Source of the DNA: an uncultured Fusibacter sp.
Lineage (GTDB): Bacteria > Bacillota > Clostridia > Peptostreptococcales > Acidaminobacteraceae
DNA: 10,175 bases
Direction of reading: 5' to 3'
NCBI GenBank assembly: GCA_937958285.1
Contig: CALFXQ010000182.1
Span: 1-10,175 of the forward strand
The notes beneath the pieces were generated by a model. That model worked only from the letters and a program-made list of their open reading frames with translations. It did no database searches and was not told where the DNA came from. Numbering within the stretch: position 1 is the stretch's first letter; the number at the start of each line of letters is the position of its first letter. Positions 1-6,856 of this stretch are shown in pieces. The position numbers were made by a program, and so were the translations under genes.

Positions 1-46
1 CTATAACAAGTGTATCACATAAATTGCGTTTTATCAGTACTTTTCA

Positions 47-76
47 TTCACTGTTTTTCGATGTCTATGGTACACT
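47..76 (+). promoter_or_regulatory. probable lysC promoter
   Basis: A candidate -35 TTCACT (47-52, 4 of 6 to TTGACA) is followed after 18 bases by TACACT (71-76, 4 of 6 to TATAAT). The -10 is preceded by TG at 68-69, giving the extended TGnTAnnnT form. Transcription would start near 83 and leave a leader of under 30 bases. The leader is too short for a lysine riboswitch or T-box downstream of this promoter. It is only a consensus match, so confidence is moderate to low. Confidence 0.4.
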
Positions 77-100
77 GTCACAAATCAAGTAAATGAAATT

Positions 101-105
101 AGGAG
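101..105 (+). promoter_or_regulatory. lysC ribosome binding site
   Basis: AGGAG lies 5 bases before the ATG at 111. It decides between that ATG and an in-frame ATG at 93, which has no Shine-Dalgarno sequence and lies upstream of this motif. The AGGAG would itself be coding if 93 were used. Confidence 0.85.
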
Positions 106-110
106 ACCTT

Positions 111-1322
111 ATGTCAGAATCATTAGCGGTACTAAAATTTGGGGGCACATCGGTCGCAACCACAGAAAAAATCATCACCCTTGCAAAAAAAATACACGCC
201 CGAGCACAAAGGGGCGAGCGACTTGTCGTTGTTGTCTCAGCCATGGGCAAATCGACAGATGCCCTTGTTAAGATGGCACACGAGGTTCACGAAAACCCAG
301 ACCGCAGAGAAATGGACATGCTTTTATCGACAGGTGAACAGGTGACAATTGCGTTGATGGCATTGAGTCTGAAGCAACTCGGCGCCCAGGCGCACGCTCT
401 AACAGGCTGGCAAGCTGGAATTATTACAGACACACGCCATTCAAAGGCCCGCATTCAGGACGTCTCGAAGGCCCAGTTATATTCAATTTTAGACAGTGGC
501 GCCATTCCCGTGGTCGCAGGCTTTCAAGGCGTTACCGAGGATGGCGAGATCACAACCCTAGGTCGAGGTGGTTCCGATACAACTGCGGTTGCGCTTGCTG
601 CCGCACTTGGGTGTCATTGCGAGATATACACAGATGTTGACGGCATTTACACAACAGATCCGCGGCTGTTCCCAGAGGCCAAGCGACACACCCGAATCGC
701 CTATTCAGAAATGCTAGAAATGGCAAGTACGGGCGCTGGTGTAATGGATACCCGGGCCGTAGAAATCGCCAATCATCATCAGGTGCGCATTTACGTTGCA
801 CACAACGACATGGAAACCCCAGGCACATGGATTGAGGAGGAGCAAGAAACGATGGAAAAAAATGCTGTTACTGGACTTTCGGTTAGCACAAATTGTCTAA
901 TGACGACAATAGAACACTTCCCTTTGGATTATCATAGAATTTCTGGGCTTTTTAACGACTTGGCAAACAGACATATCATAGTCGATATGATTTCGCAAAC
1001 AGCACCTGTAGGCAATCGCATCACAATTTCTTTTACAGCACTCAAGGAGGATTATCTGCAAGTTTCCGAGCTGCTGAATACTTTGACTCTAGAGTTACCG
1101 GAAATCCAAATAGCCATGGATTCAGATGTGGCAAAGCTCTCAGTGGTGGGCATTGGGATGGTCAGCCAGAGCGGAGTTGCGGCTAAGCTATTTAAAGTCC
1201 TCTCTTCTGAGTCGATTCCATTTTACCAAGTAACCACCTCGGAGATAAGCATCTCATATACAATACCTGCAGCACTGCATAAGCGTGCTGTCTGTGCCAT
1301 AGCCACTGCCTTTGAACTATAA
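111..1322 (+). CDS. lysC: aspartate kinase, monofunctional
   Basis: Aspartokinase phosphorylates L-aspartate with ATP in the cytoplasm. This is the first step towards lysine, threonine, methionine and, in spore formers, diaminopimelate and dipicolinate. The 403-aa product has the normal length of single-function aspartokinases. The N-terminal kinase domain shows KFGGTS at residues 9-14, STGEQ at 73-77, GRGGSDTTA at 151-159 and TDVDGIYTTDPR at 174-185. MASTGAGVMDTRAVEIA (204-220) is typical of the family. Two C-terminal ACT domains (about 262-403) are expected to bind the feedback inhibitor; SVVGIGMVSQSGVAAKLF (344-361) and TTSEISIS (375-382) belong to them. There is no homoserine dehydrogenase part. 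The gene stands alone between its own promoter and a terminator. An in-frame ATG at codon 248 with a strong upstream Shine-Dalgarno sequence suggests a second, shorter product. Which amino acid inhibits it cannot be read from the sequence. Confidence 0.95.
   Translation: MSESLAVLKFGGTSVATTEKIITLAKKIHARAQRGERLVVVVSAMGKSTDALVKMAHEVHENPDRREMDMLLSTGEQVTIALMALSLKQLGAQAHALTGWQAGIITDTRHSKARIQDVSKAQLYSILDSGAIPVVAGFQGVTEDGEITTLGRGGSDTTAVALAAALGCHCEIYTDVDGIYTTDPRLFPEAKRHTRIAYSEMLEMASTGAGVMDTRAVEIANHHQVRIYVAHNDMETPGTWIEEEQETMEKNAVTGLSVSTNCLMTTIEHFPLDYHRISGLFNDLANRHIIVDMISQTAPVGNRITISFTALKEDYLQVSELLNTLTLELPEIQIAMDSDVAKLSVVGIGMVSQSGVAAKLFKVLSSESIPFYQVTTSEISISYTIPAALHKRAVCAIATAFEL
835..854 (+). promoter_or_regulatory. 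possible internal translation start in lysC (beta subunit)
   Basis: Inside lysC, AGGAGGAG (835-842) precedes an in-frame ATG at 852-854. AGGAGG is 11 bases away and the overlapping GGAG is 9 bases away. Starting here would give a 156-aa protein (852-1322) made almost only of the two ACT domains. In Bacillus subtilis aspartokinase II the alpha and beta subunits come from one gene by the same device, at about codon 246. The position and product length agree closely. The motif encodes a Glu-Glu-Glu run, so chance is possible. Confidence 0.5.
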
Positions 1323-1324
1323 AG

Positions 1325-1371
1325 AAGAGTCTTTCTCCTGTGCTTTTGCATGTCAGAGGAGAAAGACTCTT
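1325..1371. terminator. bidirectional terminator between lysC and pgi
   Basis: A perfect 15-bp stem (1325-1339 with 1357-1371) encloses a 17-base loop. It starts 3 bases after the lysC stop and ends 3 bases before the pgi stop. On the plus strand it runs into TATTTTACTT. On the minus strand the stem is followed by a weaker T-rich stretch (CTTTATAGTT). One hairpin therefore probably ends both convergent transcripts. Confidence 0.85.
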
Positions 1372-1374
1372 ATT

Positions 1375-2718
1375 TTACTTCACGAGTTTTGCGCGAAGTT
1401 CAGCACCCAATGCTTCAAACCCTGGTTTTCCCAAAAGTCCAAACATGTTTTTCTTATATGCCTCTACACCCGGCTGATCAAATGGGTTCACATCTAACAT
1501 GTATCCGCTGATACCACAGGTCTTCATAAAGAAGTAGTAGCAATAGCCTAAATGGTAGGCATCTTTTTTCTTTAAGCTGAGGATGATATTTGGAACGCCG
1601 CCCTCCACATGTGCAAGCAGAGTCCCCTTCATTGCAAAGTCGTTGATTTGAGTGACTGTTTTGTCTATAAGAAAATTGAGGCCATCTGCATCTTGAGGAT
1701 CGAATGGCACATTTAATGGACAATCATCTTCTTCGATGGCGAGTATTGTTTCGAATAACGTGCGTTCTCCCTCTTGTACGTATTGACCAAGTGAGTGCAA
1801 ATCCGTTGTAAAAGACATGGCGTGAGGCAATATGCCCTTGCCTTCTTTGCCTTCGCTTTCACCGAAAAGTTGTTTCCACCACTCGGAGACATCTTTAATT
1901 GAAGGCTCGTAATTCACTAAGATCTCAGTCTTCTTACCCATGGCATAGAGCACGTGTCGCGCTATAGCATACTGAATTGCGGGATTCTCTTCCCATGTCT
2001 TACTTGAGGTGTGTAGAGATGCTTGTCTTGCACCGGCTATCATTTCTTTTATAGATATGCCAGAAACTGCTATCGGCAATAACCCCACTGGCGTAAATAT
2101 TGAAAATCTGCCACCGACATCGTCTGGTATCACATAGCATTTGTACCCTTCTTTATCTGCAAGCATTTTGAGGGCACCGCGTTTTTCATCTGTAGTGGCC
2201 ACAATACGAGACTTAGCCTCATCGCCATAAGTGGCGTCCATAAAGGCCTTGACGAGCCTAAAGGCCACAGCAGGTTCTGTAGTAGTACCAGATTTTGAAA
2301 TGACATTTACATAAACCGATTGACCTTCAATATGTTCTAATAGAGCTTTTATATAGGAAGCGCCGAGATGATGCCCTATAAAGTAGACCTTAGGACCCTT
2401 AGCTTTATCTTTAGATAACTCGTTATAAAATGGCACTCTCAGTGCCTCAATCGCACTTTTGGCACCTAAATACGAACCTCCAATCCCCACCACTATAAGG
2501 ACATCTGCAAGCGCTTTGATGTGGTTTGCAGTTTCCTCAATATCGTCAATTAAGGTTTGAGAGATCGTATCGGAATAATCGAGCCAACCTAAAAAATCGT
2601 TGCCTTTACCTGATCTATTCTCTAATGTTTCCATGGCCTGAAGCGCTGTAGGCATCATTTGAGCGATGGCGTGATCGGCAACTGAAGCAAATTGAAGATT
2701 TACACTTAATGGTTTCAT
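1375..2718 (-). CDS. pgi: glucose-6-phosphate isomerase
   Basis: Pgi interconverts glucose 6-phosphate and fructose 6-phosphate in glycolysis and gluconeogenesis, in the cytoplasm. The 447-aa product has the size of the Bacillus/Clostridium type, which is about 100 residues shorter than the enterobacterial enzyme. Two SIS (sugar isomerase) folds are visible. The first holds VVGIGGSYLGAKSAIEAL (76-93) and SKSGTTTEPA (141-150). The family signature GGRFSIFTPVGLLP lies at 202-215. The second signature region includes NPFDQPGVEAYKKN (411-424). Likely catalytic residues are Glu289 in GESEGK, His308 in DLHSLGQ and Lys422; these sit close to the equivalent residues of the Bacillus stearothermophilus enzyme as I recall them. 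The start is set by AAGGAG 5 bases upstream; an open extension to 2883 has no ribosome binding site and is not family sequence. The gene is divergent from the HD-GYP gene and convergent with lysC, and so is probably monocistronic. Confidence 0.97.
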   Translation of the reverse strand: MKPLSVNLQFASVADHAIAQMMPTALQAMETLENRSGKGNDFLGWLDYSDTISQTLIDDIEETANHIKALADVLIVVGIGGSYLGAKSAIEALRVPFYNELSKDKAKGPKVYFIGHHLGASYIKALLEHIEGQSVYVNVISKSGTTTEPAVAFRLVKAFMDATYGDEAKSRIVATTDEKRGALKMLADKEGYKCYVIPDDVGGRFSIFTPVGLLPIAVSGISIKEMIAGARQASLHTSSKTWEENPAIQYAIARHVLYAMGKKTEILVNYEPSIKDVSEWWKQLFGESEGKEGKGILPHAMSFTTDLHSLGQYVQEGERTLFETILAIEEDDCPLNVPFDPQDADGLNFLIDKTVTQINDFAMKGTLLAHVEGGVPNIILSLKKKDAYHLGYCYYFFMKTCGISGYMLDVNPFDQPGVEAYKKNMFGLLGKPGFEALGAELRAKLVK

Positions 2719-2723
2719 AAGAT

Positions 2724-2729
2724 CTCCTT
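2724..2729 (-). promoter_or_regulatory. pgi ribosome binding site
   Basis: AAGGAG on the minus strand lies 5 bases before the ATG at 2718. It fixes the start there, although the frame stays open for another 55 codons upstream. Confidence 0.85.
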
Positions 2730-2779
2730 CTGAATATCTACTGTTAGATGAACCGCGAGCACATGCATTTACGTACTCG

Positions 2780-2807
2780 ATTGTACCACCGTGAATGAAT
2801 TTGTAAA
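2780..2807 (-). promoter_or_regulatory. pgi promoter, sigma-A-like
   Basis: On the minus strand, TTTACA (2807-2802, 5 of 6 to TTGACA) and TACAAT (2785-2780, 5 of 6 to TATAAT) are 16 bases apart. Transcription would start near 2773 and give a leader of about 55 bases before the pgi ATG. This is the best promoter match in the 208-bp divergent spacer. Confidence 0.65.
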
Positions 2808-2912
2808 GGTTATGTACCCAAAATATGTGGCTTATTAACTGGAAAACGATACCCCGTTTTTTACATGCAAGTTTTTGTTTCAATCTGAACTGTTTTGGCT
2901 ATAAATGGCATC

Positions 2913-2919
2913 AAGGAGG
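2913..2919 (+). promoter_or_regulatory. ribosome binding site of the HD-GYP gene
   Basis: AAGGAGG lies 7 bases before the ATG at 2927 and only 1 base before the in-frame ATG at 2921. The spacing favours 2927. A TATAAA at 2900-2905 could be the -10 of this gene, but no good -35 stands at the right distance and the leader would be very short, so I do not call that promoter. Confidence 0.85.
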
Positions 2920-2926
2920 TATGGTT

Positions 2927-4201
2927 ATGGAACTCAATATATCCAGAAATGATTTAGTATTAGCCTTCTCCGAAGCCCTTGACTTACTCGATCCAAAGCT
3001 CTATCACCACCATTTAACAGTCGCATACATTGCATTGAGCATAACAGATTATCTCTCAATCGCATCGTCAGAATTAAACGATCTTATGCTCGCAGCGCTC
3101 TTGCACGATATTGGCATGTTTAAAAACGAAGAAAGACAACACTTAAAAAACTTCGATGACGATAACTCCCTTCAGCATACGCGAACGGGGTATTTACTTA
3201 TCCATCAATACCCAAGTTTCGAGAGAATCGCACAAATCGTTCTGCATCATCACACGCCTTATCATCAGAGTACACCTCAGCAGAGTATTCTCTCACATAT
3301 CCTATACCTTTCCGATCGCATCAGCGTCTTACTCGACTTTAATAAGCCTTTGCTCCTTCAGCGAACAGCTATTGTAGACAAAATTTTAGAGTCTCGTGGC
3401 CAGCGTTTTATGCCTATTTTATGCGATGCCTTTGCGAAACTCTCAGCCATAGAAGCCTTTTGGATGTCCATCGAATACCAGCGCATGCGCAATTTTGTCA
3501 AAGCCGCGCTCAAAGAAGATTACCGCATTAAAACGATTGATGAGCTGTTCCATATTGGACGCCTTTTTATTACCGCAATCGATTATCGCAGTCGTTATAC
3601 AGCCGCACATTCAATTGGGGTTTCAAAAGTATCTCGCATTCTAGCGAGTTATGCCAATATACCCGCCCTCGACCAATTGATAATCGAGGTTGCGGGCTAC
3701 TTTCACGACATTGGCAAAGTCGCGATTTGCAAAACCATTCTCGACAAGCCCGACCGTCTCACCGAAGAAGAATACGCCATCATTAAAGGGCATGCCTTTT
3801 ATACCCACGAAATCCTCAAAAACATCGATGGCTTCGAAGTTATCTCCCAGATTGCAGCTTACCACCACGAGCGGATAGATGGCAGCGGATATCCCTTTCA
3901 TCTTTCTGGCGCTCAATTAATTGATTATTCTCGACTTGTTGCAGTTGCCGATCTTTTTACTGCACTCACTGAAAAAAGGCCCTACCGAAAAAGTATGAAC
4001 AAAAGTCAAATCATCGACATCCTACTCGATCTGGTGGTAAGAGGCGAAATCGACAATCGATATGTCGACCTTGCATTAAGGCATTTCGACGAACTCTACG
4101 ATGAAAATGCAAGTTATCAGCGCCTTGCATATAACGACTTCGACCTATTCGAAGAAAATTTGCAAATTGAACATTATCTATTTGTTCGACGCATAAAATA
4201 A
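2927..4201 (+). CDS. tandem HD-domain protein with C-terminal HD-GYP c-di-GMP phosphodiesterase
   Basis: The 424-aa product is soluble, without signal peptide or membrane segment. The C-terminal half (about 205-400) is an HD-GYP domain with the full set of metal-binding residues: H228, HDIGK at 260-264, H289, H313-H314 and D342. It also has the HHE..DGSGYP motif (313-323). HD-GYP enzymes hydrolyse cyclic-di-GMP to pGpG or GMP, which lowers this messenger and favours motility over attachment. The N-terminal half (about 20-137) is a second HD domain with its own complete set: H28, H60-D61, H84, H107-H108 and D130. The GYP loop is absent there. The first His and the HD pair are 32 residues apart in both halves, which suggests an internal duplication. 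The N-terminal activity is unknown; it may be a sensor or another phosphohydrolase. No receiver, PAS or GAF domain is seen, so the input signal is not evident. The gene is probably monocistronic with its own terminator. Confidence 0.9.
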   Translation: MELNISRNDLVLAFSEALDLLDPKLYHHHLTVAYIALSITDYLSIASSELNDLMLAALLHDIGMFKNEERQHLKNFDDDNSLQHTRTGYLLIHQYPSFERIAQIVLHHHTPYHQSTPQQSILSHILYLSDRISVLLDFNKPLLLQRTAIVDKILESRGQRFMPILCDAFAKLSAIEAFWMSIEYQRMRNFVKAALKEDYRIKTIDELFHIGRLFITAIDYRSRYTAAHSIGVSKVSRILASYANIPALDQLIIEVAGYFHDIGKVAICKTILDKPDRLTEEEYAIIKGHAFYTHEILKNIDGFEVISQIAAYHHERIDGSGYPFHLSGAQLIDYSRLVAVADLFTALTEKRPYRKSMNKSQIIDILLDLVVRGEIDNRYVDLALRHFDELYDENASYQRLAYNDFDLFEENLQIEHYLFVRRIK

Positions 4202-4241
4202 GCCCCATTCACTGCTGTTTAGCAGGAACGGGGCTTTTTTA
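4201..4241. terminator. bidirectional terminator between the HD-GYP gene and the ABC operon
   Basis: AGCCCC (4201-4206) pairs with GGGGCT (4230-4235). An inner stem CTGCT/AGCAG (4212-4216 with 4221-4225) closes a GTTT loop; one mismatch and one bulge separate the two stems. Six T's follow on the plus strand (4235-4240). The stem begins on the last base of the HD-GYP stop codon, and the T run holds the stop codon of the convergent ATPase gene (4239-4241). On the minus strand the stem is followed by TATTTTAT, so it probably ends the ABC operon as well. Confidence 0.9.
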
Positions 4242-5039
4242 GTCGAGTTCAGTCAACCATGGATGATGGATTGTTGGAACATCTGTGAGTAAGTGCTTGG
4301 TATACTGTGCCGTTGGATTCTCTATAATCTTTCTAGCATCTCCTTGCTCTACAATCAAGCCATTCTCCATTATAAACAGCTCGTCTGCCACGTAATAAGC
4401 AAGTCCAATATCGTGTGTGATAAAGATAATCGTCATGCCAATATCTTCGCGTAATTTCATCAACATATCCAAAATAGTCGCTCGCGAGCATGCATCGATC
4501 ATGGATGTGGGCTCGTCGGCAATGAGTACCTTGGGGTGGATTAAGAAGATTCGAGCGATCATTAAGCGTTGCATTTGACCACCAGAAAGTTCAAAGGGGT
4601 GCTTATTCCATAGCTCTTTGAGATCTAGATTAACATACTGGCAAGCTGTGGACATGCGCGCATAAGATGCTTCTTTACTGAGCTTTTCGCCTTTCATTAC
4701 CAAGCAGTTTAACAGCAAATCTTGAACCTTGTAAAATTGATTAAAAGAAGAAAATGGATCCTGAAAAATCGCCTGAACCTGCTGCCAATAAGCGACCCGA
4801 TCTTTATGATTCTTAAGCTGTAACGGTTTATCATAAAAATTTAACACGCCAGATGATGTCTTGAGTAGACCCAACAGCATTTTAGCCGTGGTGGTTTTTC
4901 CGCTACCGCTTTCGCCAACAATGGCGTATACATTGCCCTCTTCAATTTTAAAATTCGCTTGGTTGACGGCGATTGTCTTTTGCTTGCCATGACCAAACTC
5001 TCTAACGAGATTTTTCGCTTCGAATACTAATGGCTTCAT
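4239..5039 (-). CDS. ABC transporter ATPase, DppF/OppF type
   Basis: This is the second ATPase of the importer and works at the inner face of the membrane, most likely as a heterodimer with the product of 5036-6019. The 266-aa protein has Walker A GESGSGKTT (42-50), a Q-loop at Q93 (IFQDPF), signature LSGGQMQR (151-158), Walker B VLIADEPT (171-178) and switch His209. All catalytic residues are present. The D-loop reads SMIDACSR (179-186) instead of the usual SALDVSVQ; its Asp182 is kept. It is shorter than most DppF proteins (about 320 aa) and lacks the C-terminal oligopeptide/dipeptide cysteine domain. Its ATG overlaps the upstream stop codon as ATGA, and GGAGGG lies 6 bases before it, so translational coupling is likely. 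It is the last gene of the operon. Confidence 0.93.
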   Translation of the reverse strand: MKPLVFEAKNLVREFGHGKQKTIAVNQANFKIEEGNVYAIVGESGSGKTTTAKMLLGLLKTSSGVLNFYDKPLQLKNHKDRVAYWQQVQAIFQDPFSSFNQFYKVQDLLLNCLVMKGEKLSKEASYARMSTACQYVNLDLKELWNKHPFELSGGQMQRLMIARIFLIHPKVLIADEPTSMIDACSRATILDMLMKLREDIGMTIIFITHDIGLAYYVADELFIMENGLIVEQGDARKIIENPTAQYTKHLLTDVPTIHHPWLTELD

Positions 5040-6019
5040 ACATTACCCTCCACTAGCAAGCAGCGATGTTGTCTAGTGCCCAATTGCTTCATCTCTGGAT
5101 TTATCGTTTTACATTCTGGCTGGCGCATTTGACATCTGTCGTAGAACCTGCACCCAGTGAGTTTTTCTTTGAGGTTTGGCGGAGCACCCGGTATGGCATA
5201 CAGTTTCTGTTCTTTGATTTCTAACTCTGGAACAATTATGGATCCCATCAATGCCTTTGTATAAGGATGTAAACCGCTAAAGACAATCTCCTTTTGAGTG
5301 CCAATCTCTACAAATTGACCTGCGTACATCACGGCAATATGATCTGCAACGTGATAGAGTAACGGCAGCTCGTGGGTAATAAACACGATAGACTCTACAT
5401 AACCCTCGAGAAGGAGTCTTTTAATCAGTAAAATAACCTTCTTTTGACTTGTAACATCTAGTGCACTTGTAGGTTCGTCAGCAATCAGAACCTTAGGGTT
5501 AAGAATTGTTGAAATCGCGATTACTGTACGTTGCTTCATCCCGCCAGAAAGTTCATTTGGATACGCTTCTAACACCTTGGGATTGAGCCCAAGGGCTTCA
5601 AATCTCGACGTTGCAAGTTTAAGCATCTCGTCTTTTGTCATTTCAGGGCGATGTTCTTTCAAGACATCCATAATAAAGGTCTTAATTTTTATGGTTGGAT
5701 TTAGGGTGTTCATAGCAGCCTGAGGAATATAGGCAATTCGCGTCCCAAGAACGGTCTTCCTAAATACTTCCGCAGAGACATTAAGGGCGTCCACGCCATC
5801 GATAACCAGCGAACCACTAGCATAGTGAAGGGGTTTAAAAAAGCATCCCATCAGGCAATTGGCCAAGGTCGACTTTCCGCAACCGGATTCGCCTGCGATA
5901 CCCAAGATTTTGCCTTTTTCTAGATTTAAAGTCACACCATCTACCGAATAAACTTTCTCGCCGAAGCGCGTGCGGTAATGGGCATATAAATTATTGACGG
6001 CCAAGGTATATTCTCTCAT
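5036..6019 (-). CDS. ABC transporter ATPase, DppD/OppD type
   Basis: First ATPase of the importer. The 327-aa protein has Walker A GESGCGKST (43-51), a Q-loop at Q100 (YIPQAAMNTLNP), signature LSGGMKQR (157-164), Walker B VLIADEPT (177-184) with D-loop SALD (185-188), and switch His216. The C-terminal oligopeptide/dipeptide domain (about 235-327) holds GCRFYDRC and HRC, with four cysteines at 290, 296, 303 and 320. In characterised DppD-type proteins these cysteines bind an iron-sulphur cluster. The family energises import of peptides, nickel or oligosaccharides. AGGAG overlapping the end of the preceding permease gene serves as ribosome binding site, and the two genes are 2 bases apart. Confidence 0.95.
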   Translation of the reverse strand: MREYTLAVNNLYAHYRTRFGEKVYSVDGVTLNLEKGKILGIAGESGCGKSTLANCLMGCFFKPLHYASGSLVIDGVDALNVSAEVFRKTVLGTRIAYIPQAAMNTLNPTIKIKTFIMDVLKEHRPEMTKDEMLKLATSRFEALGLNPKVLEAYPNELSGGMKQRTVIAISTILNPKVLIADEPTSALDVTSQKKVILLIKRLLLEGYVESIVFITHELPLLYHVADHIAVMYAGQFVEIGTQKEIVFSGLHPYTKALMGSIIVPELEIKEQKLYAIPGAPPNLKEKLTGCRFYDRCQMRQPECKTINPEMKQLGTRQHRCLLVEGNV

Positions 6020-6021
6020 GG

Positions 6022-6855
6022 CTAACTCCTGAGTTTTGGATTGAAGATCTCATCCATGCCGAGCTGCATGAGATAAAGTGAAAAGGTTGTGAATGCCACG
6101 GTCATGGCCGCAGGTACAAAAGTCCACCAAGCGCCTGCCACAGGTGCTTCGAACAATATCGCCCAGTTCAATAATATACCTAGAGATACTGTATTTAATG
6201 GCCCTAAGCCGAGCAGCGAAACACCAGACTCGCTGAGAATGCCCGTCGATATTTGAATGACATAACACATAAACACATAAGACATAATATATGGTAGCAC
6301 TTCTTGCAAGATGATTCTCCAAGTAGAAAAGCCCGAAAGTCTTGCAATGTTAATATGATCTCTTTCGCGCAACGATACAGCCTGAGCGCGCACCGCTCTC
6401 GCAGTCCAGGGCCATGTGGTAATGCCAATTACTGCAGCCGTCATCCAAATGGACCGCGTCTGAATACTCACAGAAATCAAAATTAAAATAATAAAAGGCG
6501 GTATAACGGTAAACATATTTGCAAAGGCCATAAGTATTTCGTCGATGATGCCACCTTTGTAACCGGCAAACAAACCTAAACCCAATCCAATCACCGTGGC
6601 AATTGCCCCTGCCAGTACACCAACTATAAGTGATGTGCGGGTTCCGTGGGCGAGAGAGAGCAAGACATCTCTGCCAAAGTTATCTGTACCCACAAGGTGC
6701 TCAGCACTTGGAGGTTCAAATGCAGCGCCTACTGGTGCAAAGGGATCTGCATCATTCATTAAGGGATAAAGAAGGGTGAAACTTAAAATTAGAATGAGAA
6801 TTATGAATCCCAGCATAAATTTGAACGAGGATGTAAGAATTTTTAGAATATGCAT
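6022..6855 (-). CDS. ABC transporter permease, DppC/OppC type
   Basis: Membrane component of the importer, pairing with the 6857-7867 product to form the channel. The 277-aa protein has an N-terminal membrane segment (about 13-31) and then the DppC hallmark HLVGTDNFGRDVLLSLAHGT (53-72). A cluster of five further membrane segments fills about 74-265. The cytoplasmic coupling loop (EAA-like motif, about 160-190) reads LRERDHINIARLSGFSTW and then IILQEVLPYI; it contacts an ATPase. The start at 6855 follows GAGGAG, which lies in the end of the upstream permease gene. The stop and start are 1 base apart, so the two permeases are probably made in equal amounts. Confidence 0.95.
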   Translation of the reverse strand: MHILKILTSSFKFMLGFIILILILSFTLLYPLMNDADPFAPVGAAFEPPSAEHLVGTDNFGRDVLLSLAHGTRTSLIVGVLAGAIATVIGLGLGLFAGYKGGIIDEILMAFANMFTVIPPFIILILISVSIQTRSIWMTAAVIGITTWPWTARAVRAQAVSLRERDHINIARLSGFSTWRIILQEVLPYIMSYVFMCYVIQISTGILSESGVSLLGLGPLNTVSLGILLNWAILFEAPVAGAWWTFVPAAMTVAFTTFSLYLMQLGMDEIFNPKLRS

Positions 6856-6856
6856 A

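Noticed and set aside
93..110. An upstream in-frame ATG for lysC at 93.
   Set aside because: It has no ribosome binding site, and the AGGAG that serves the ATG at 111 lies downstream of it; the extra six residues are not family sequence.
550..828. A 92-codon open frame on the minus strand inside lysC.
   Set aside because: It is wholly covered by a well-supported aspartokinase gene and its translation shows no recognisable domain.
2719..2883. A 55-codon N-terminal extension of pgi.
   Set aside because: No ribosome binding site precedes it, it runs through the probable pgi promoter, and Pgi proteins of this type start at about MKPL.
2860..2905. TTTACA (2860-2865) with TATAAA (2900-2905) as a plus-strand promoter.
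   Set aside because: The two boxes are 34 bases apart, far outside the workable spacing; neither has a partner at the proper distance.
2825..2926. An N-terminal extension of the HD-GYP protein from an ATG at 2825.
   Set aside because: It lacks a ribosome binding site and would put AAGGAGG inside the coding region; the start at 2927 has ideal spacing.
3641..3916. A 91-codon open frame on the minus strand inside the HD-GYP gene.
   Set aside because: It is a shadow of the HD-GYP coding region, and its translation resembles no family I know.
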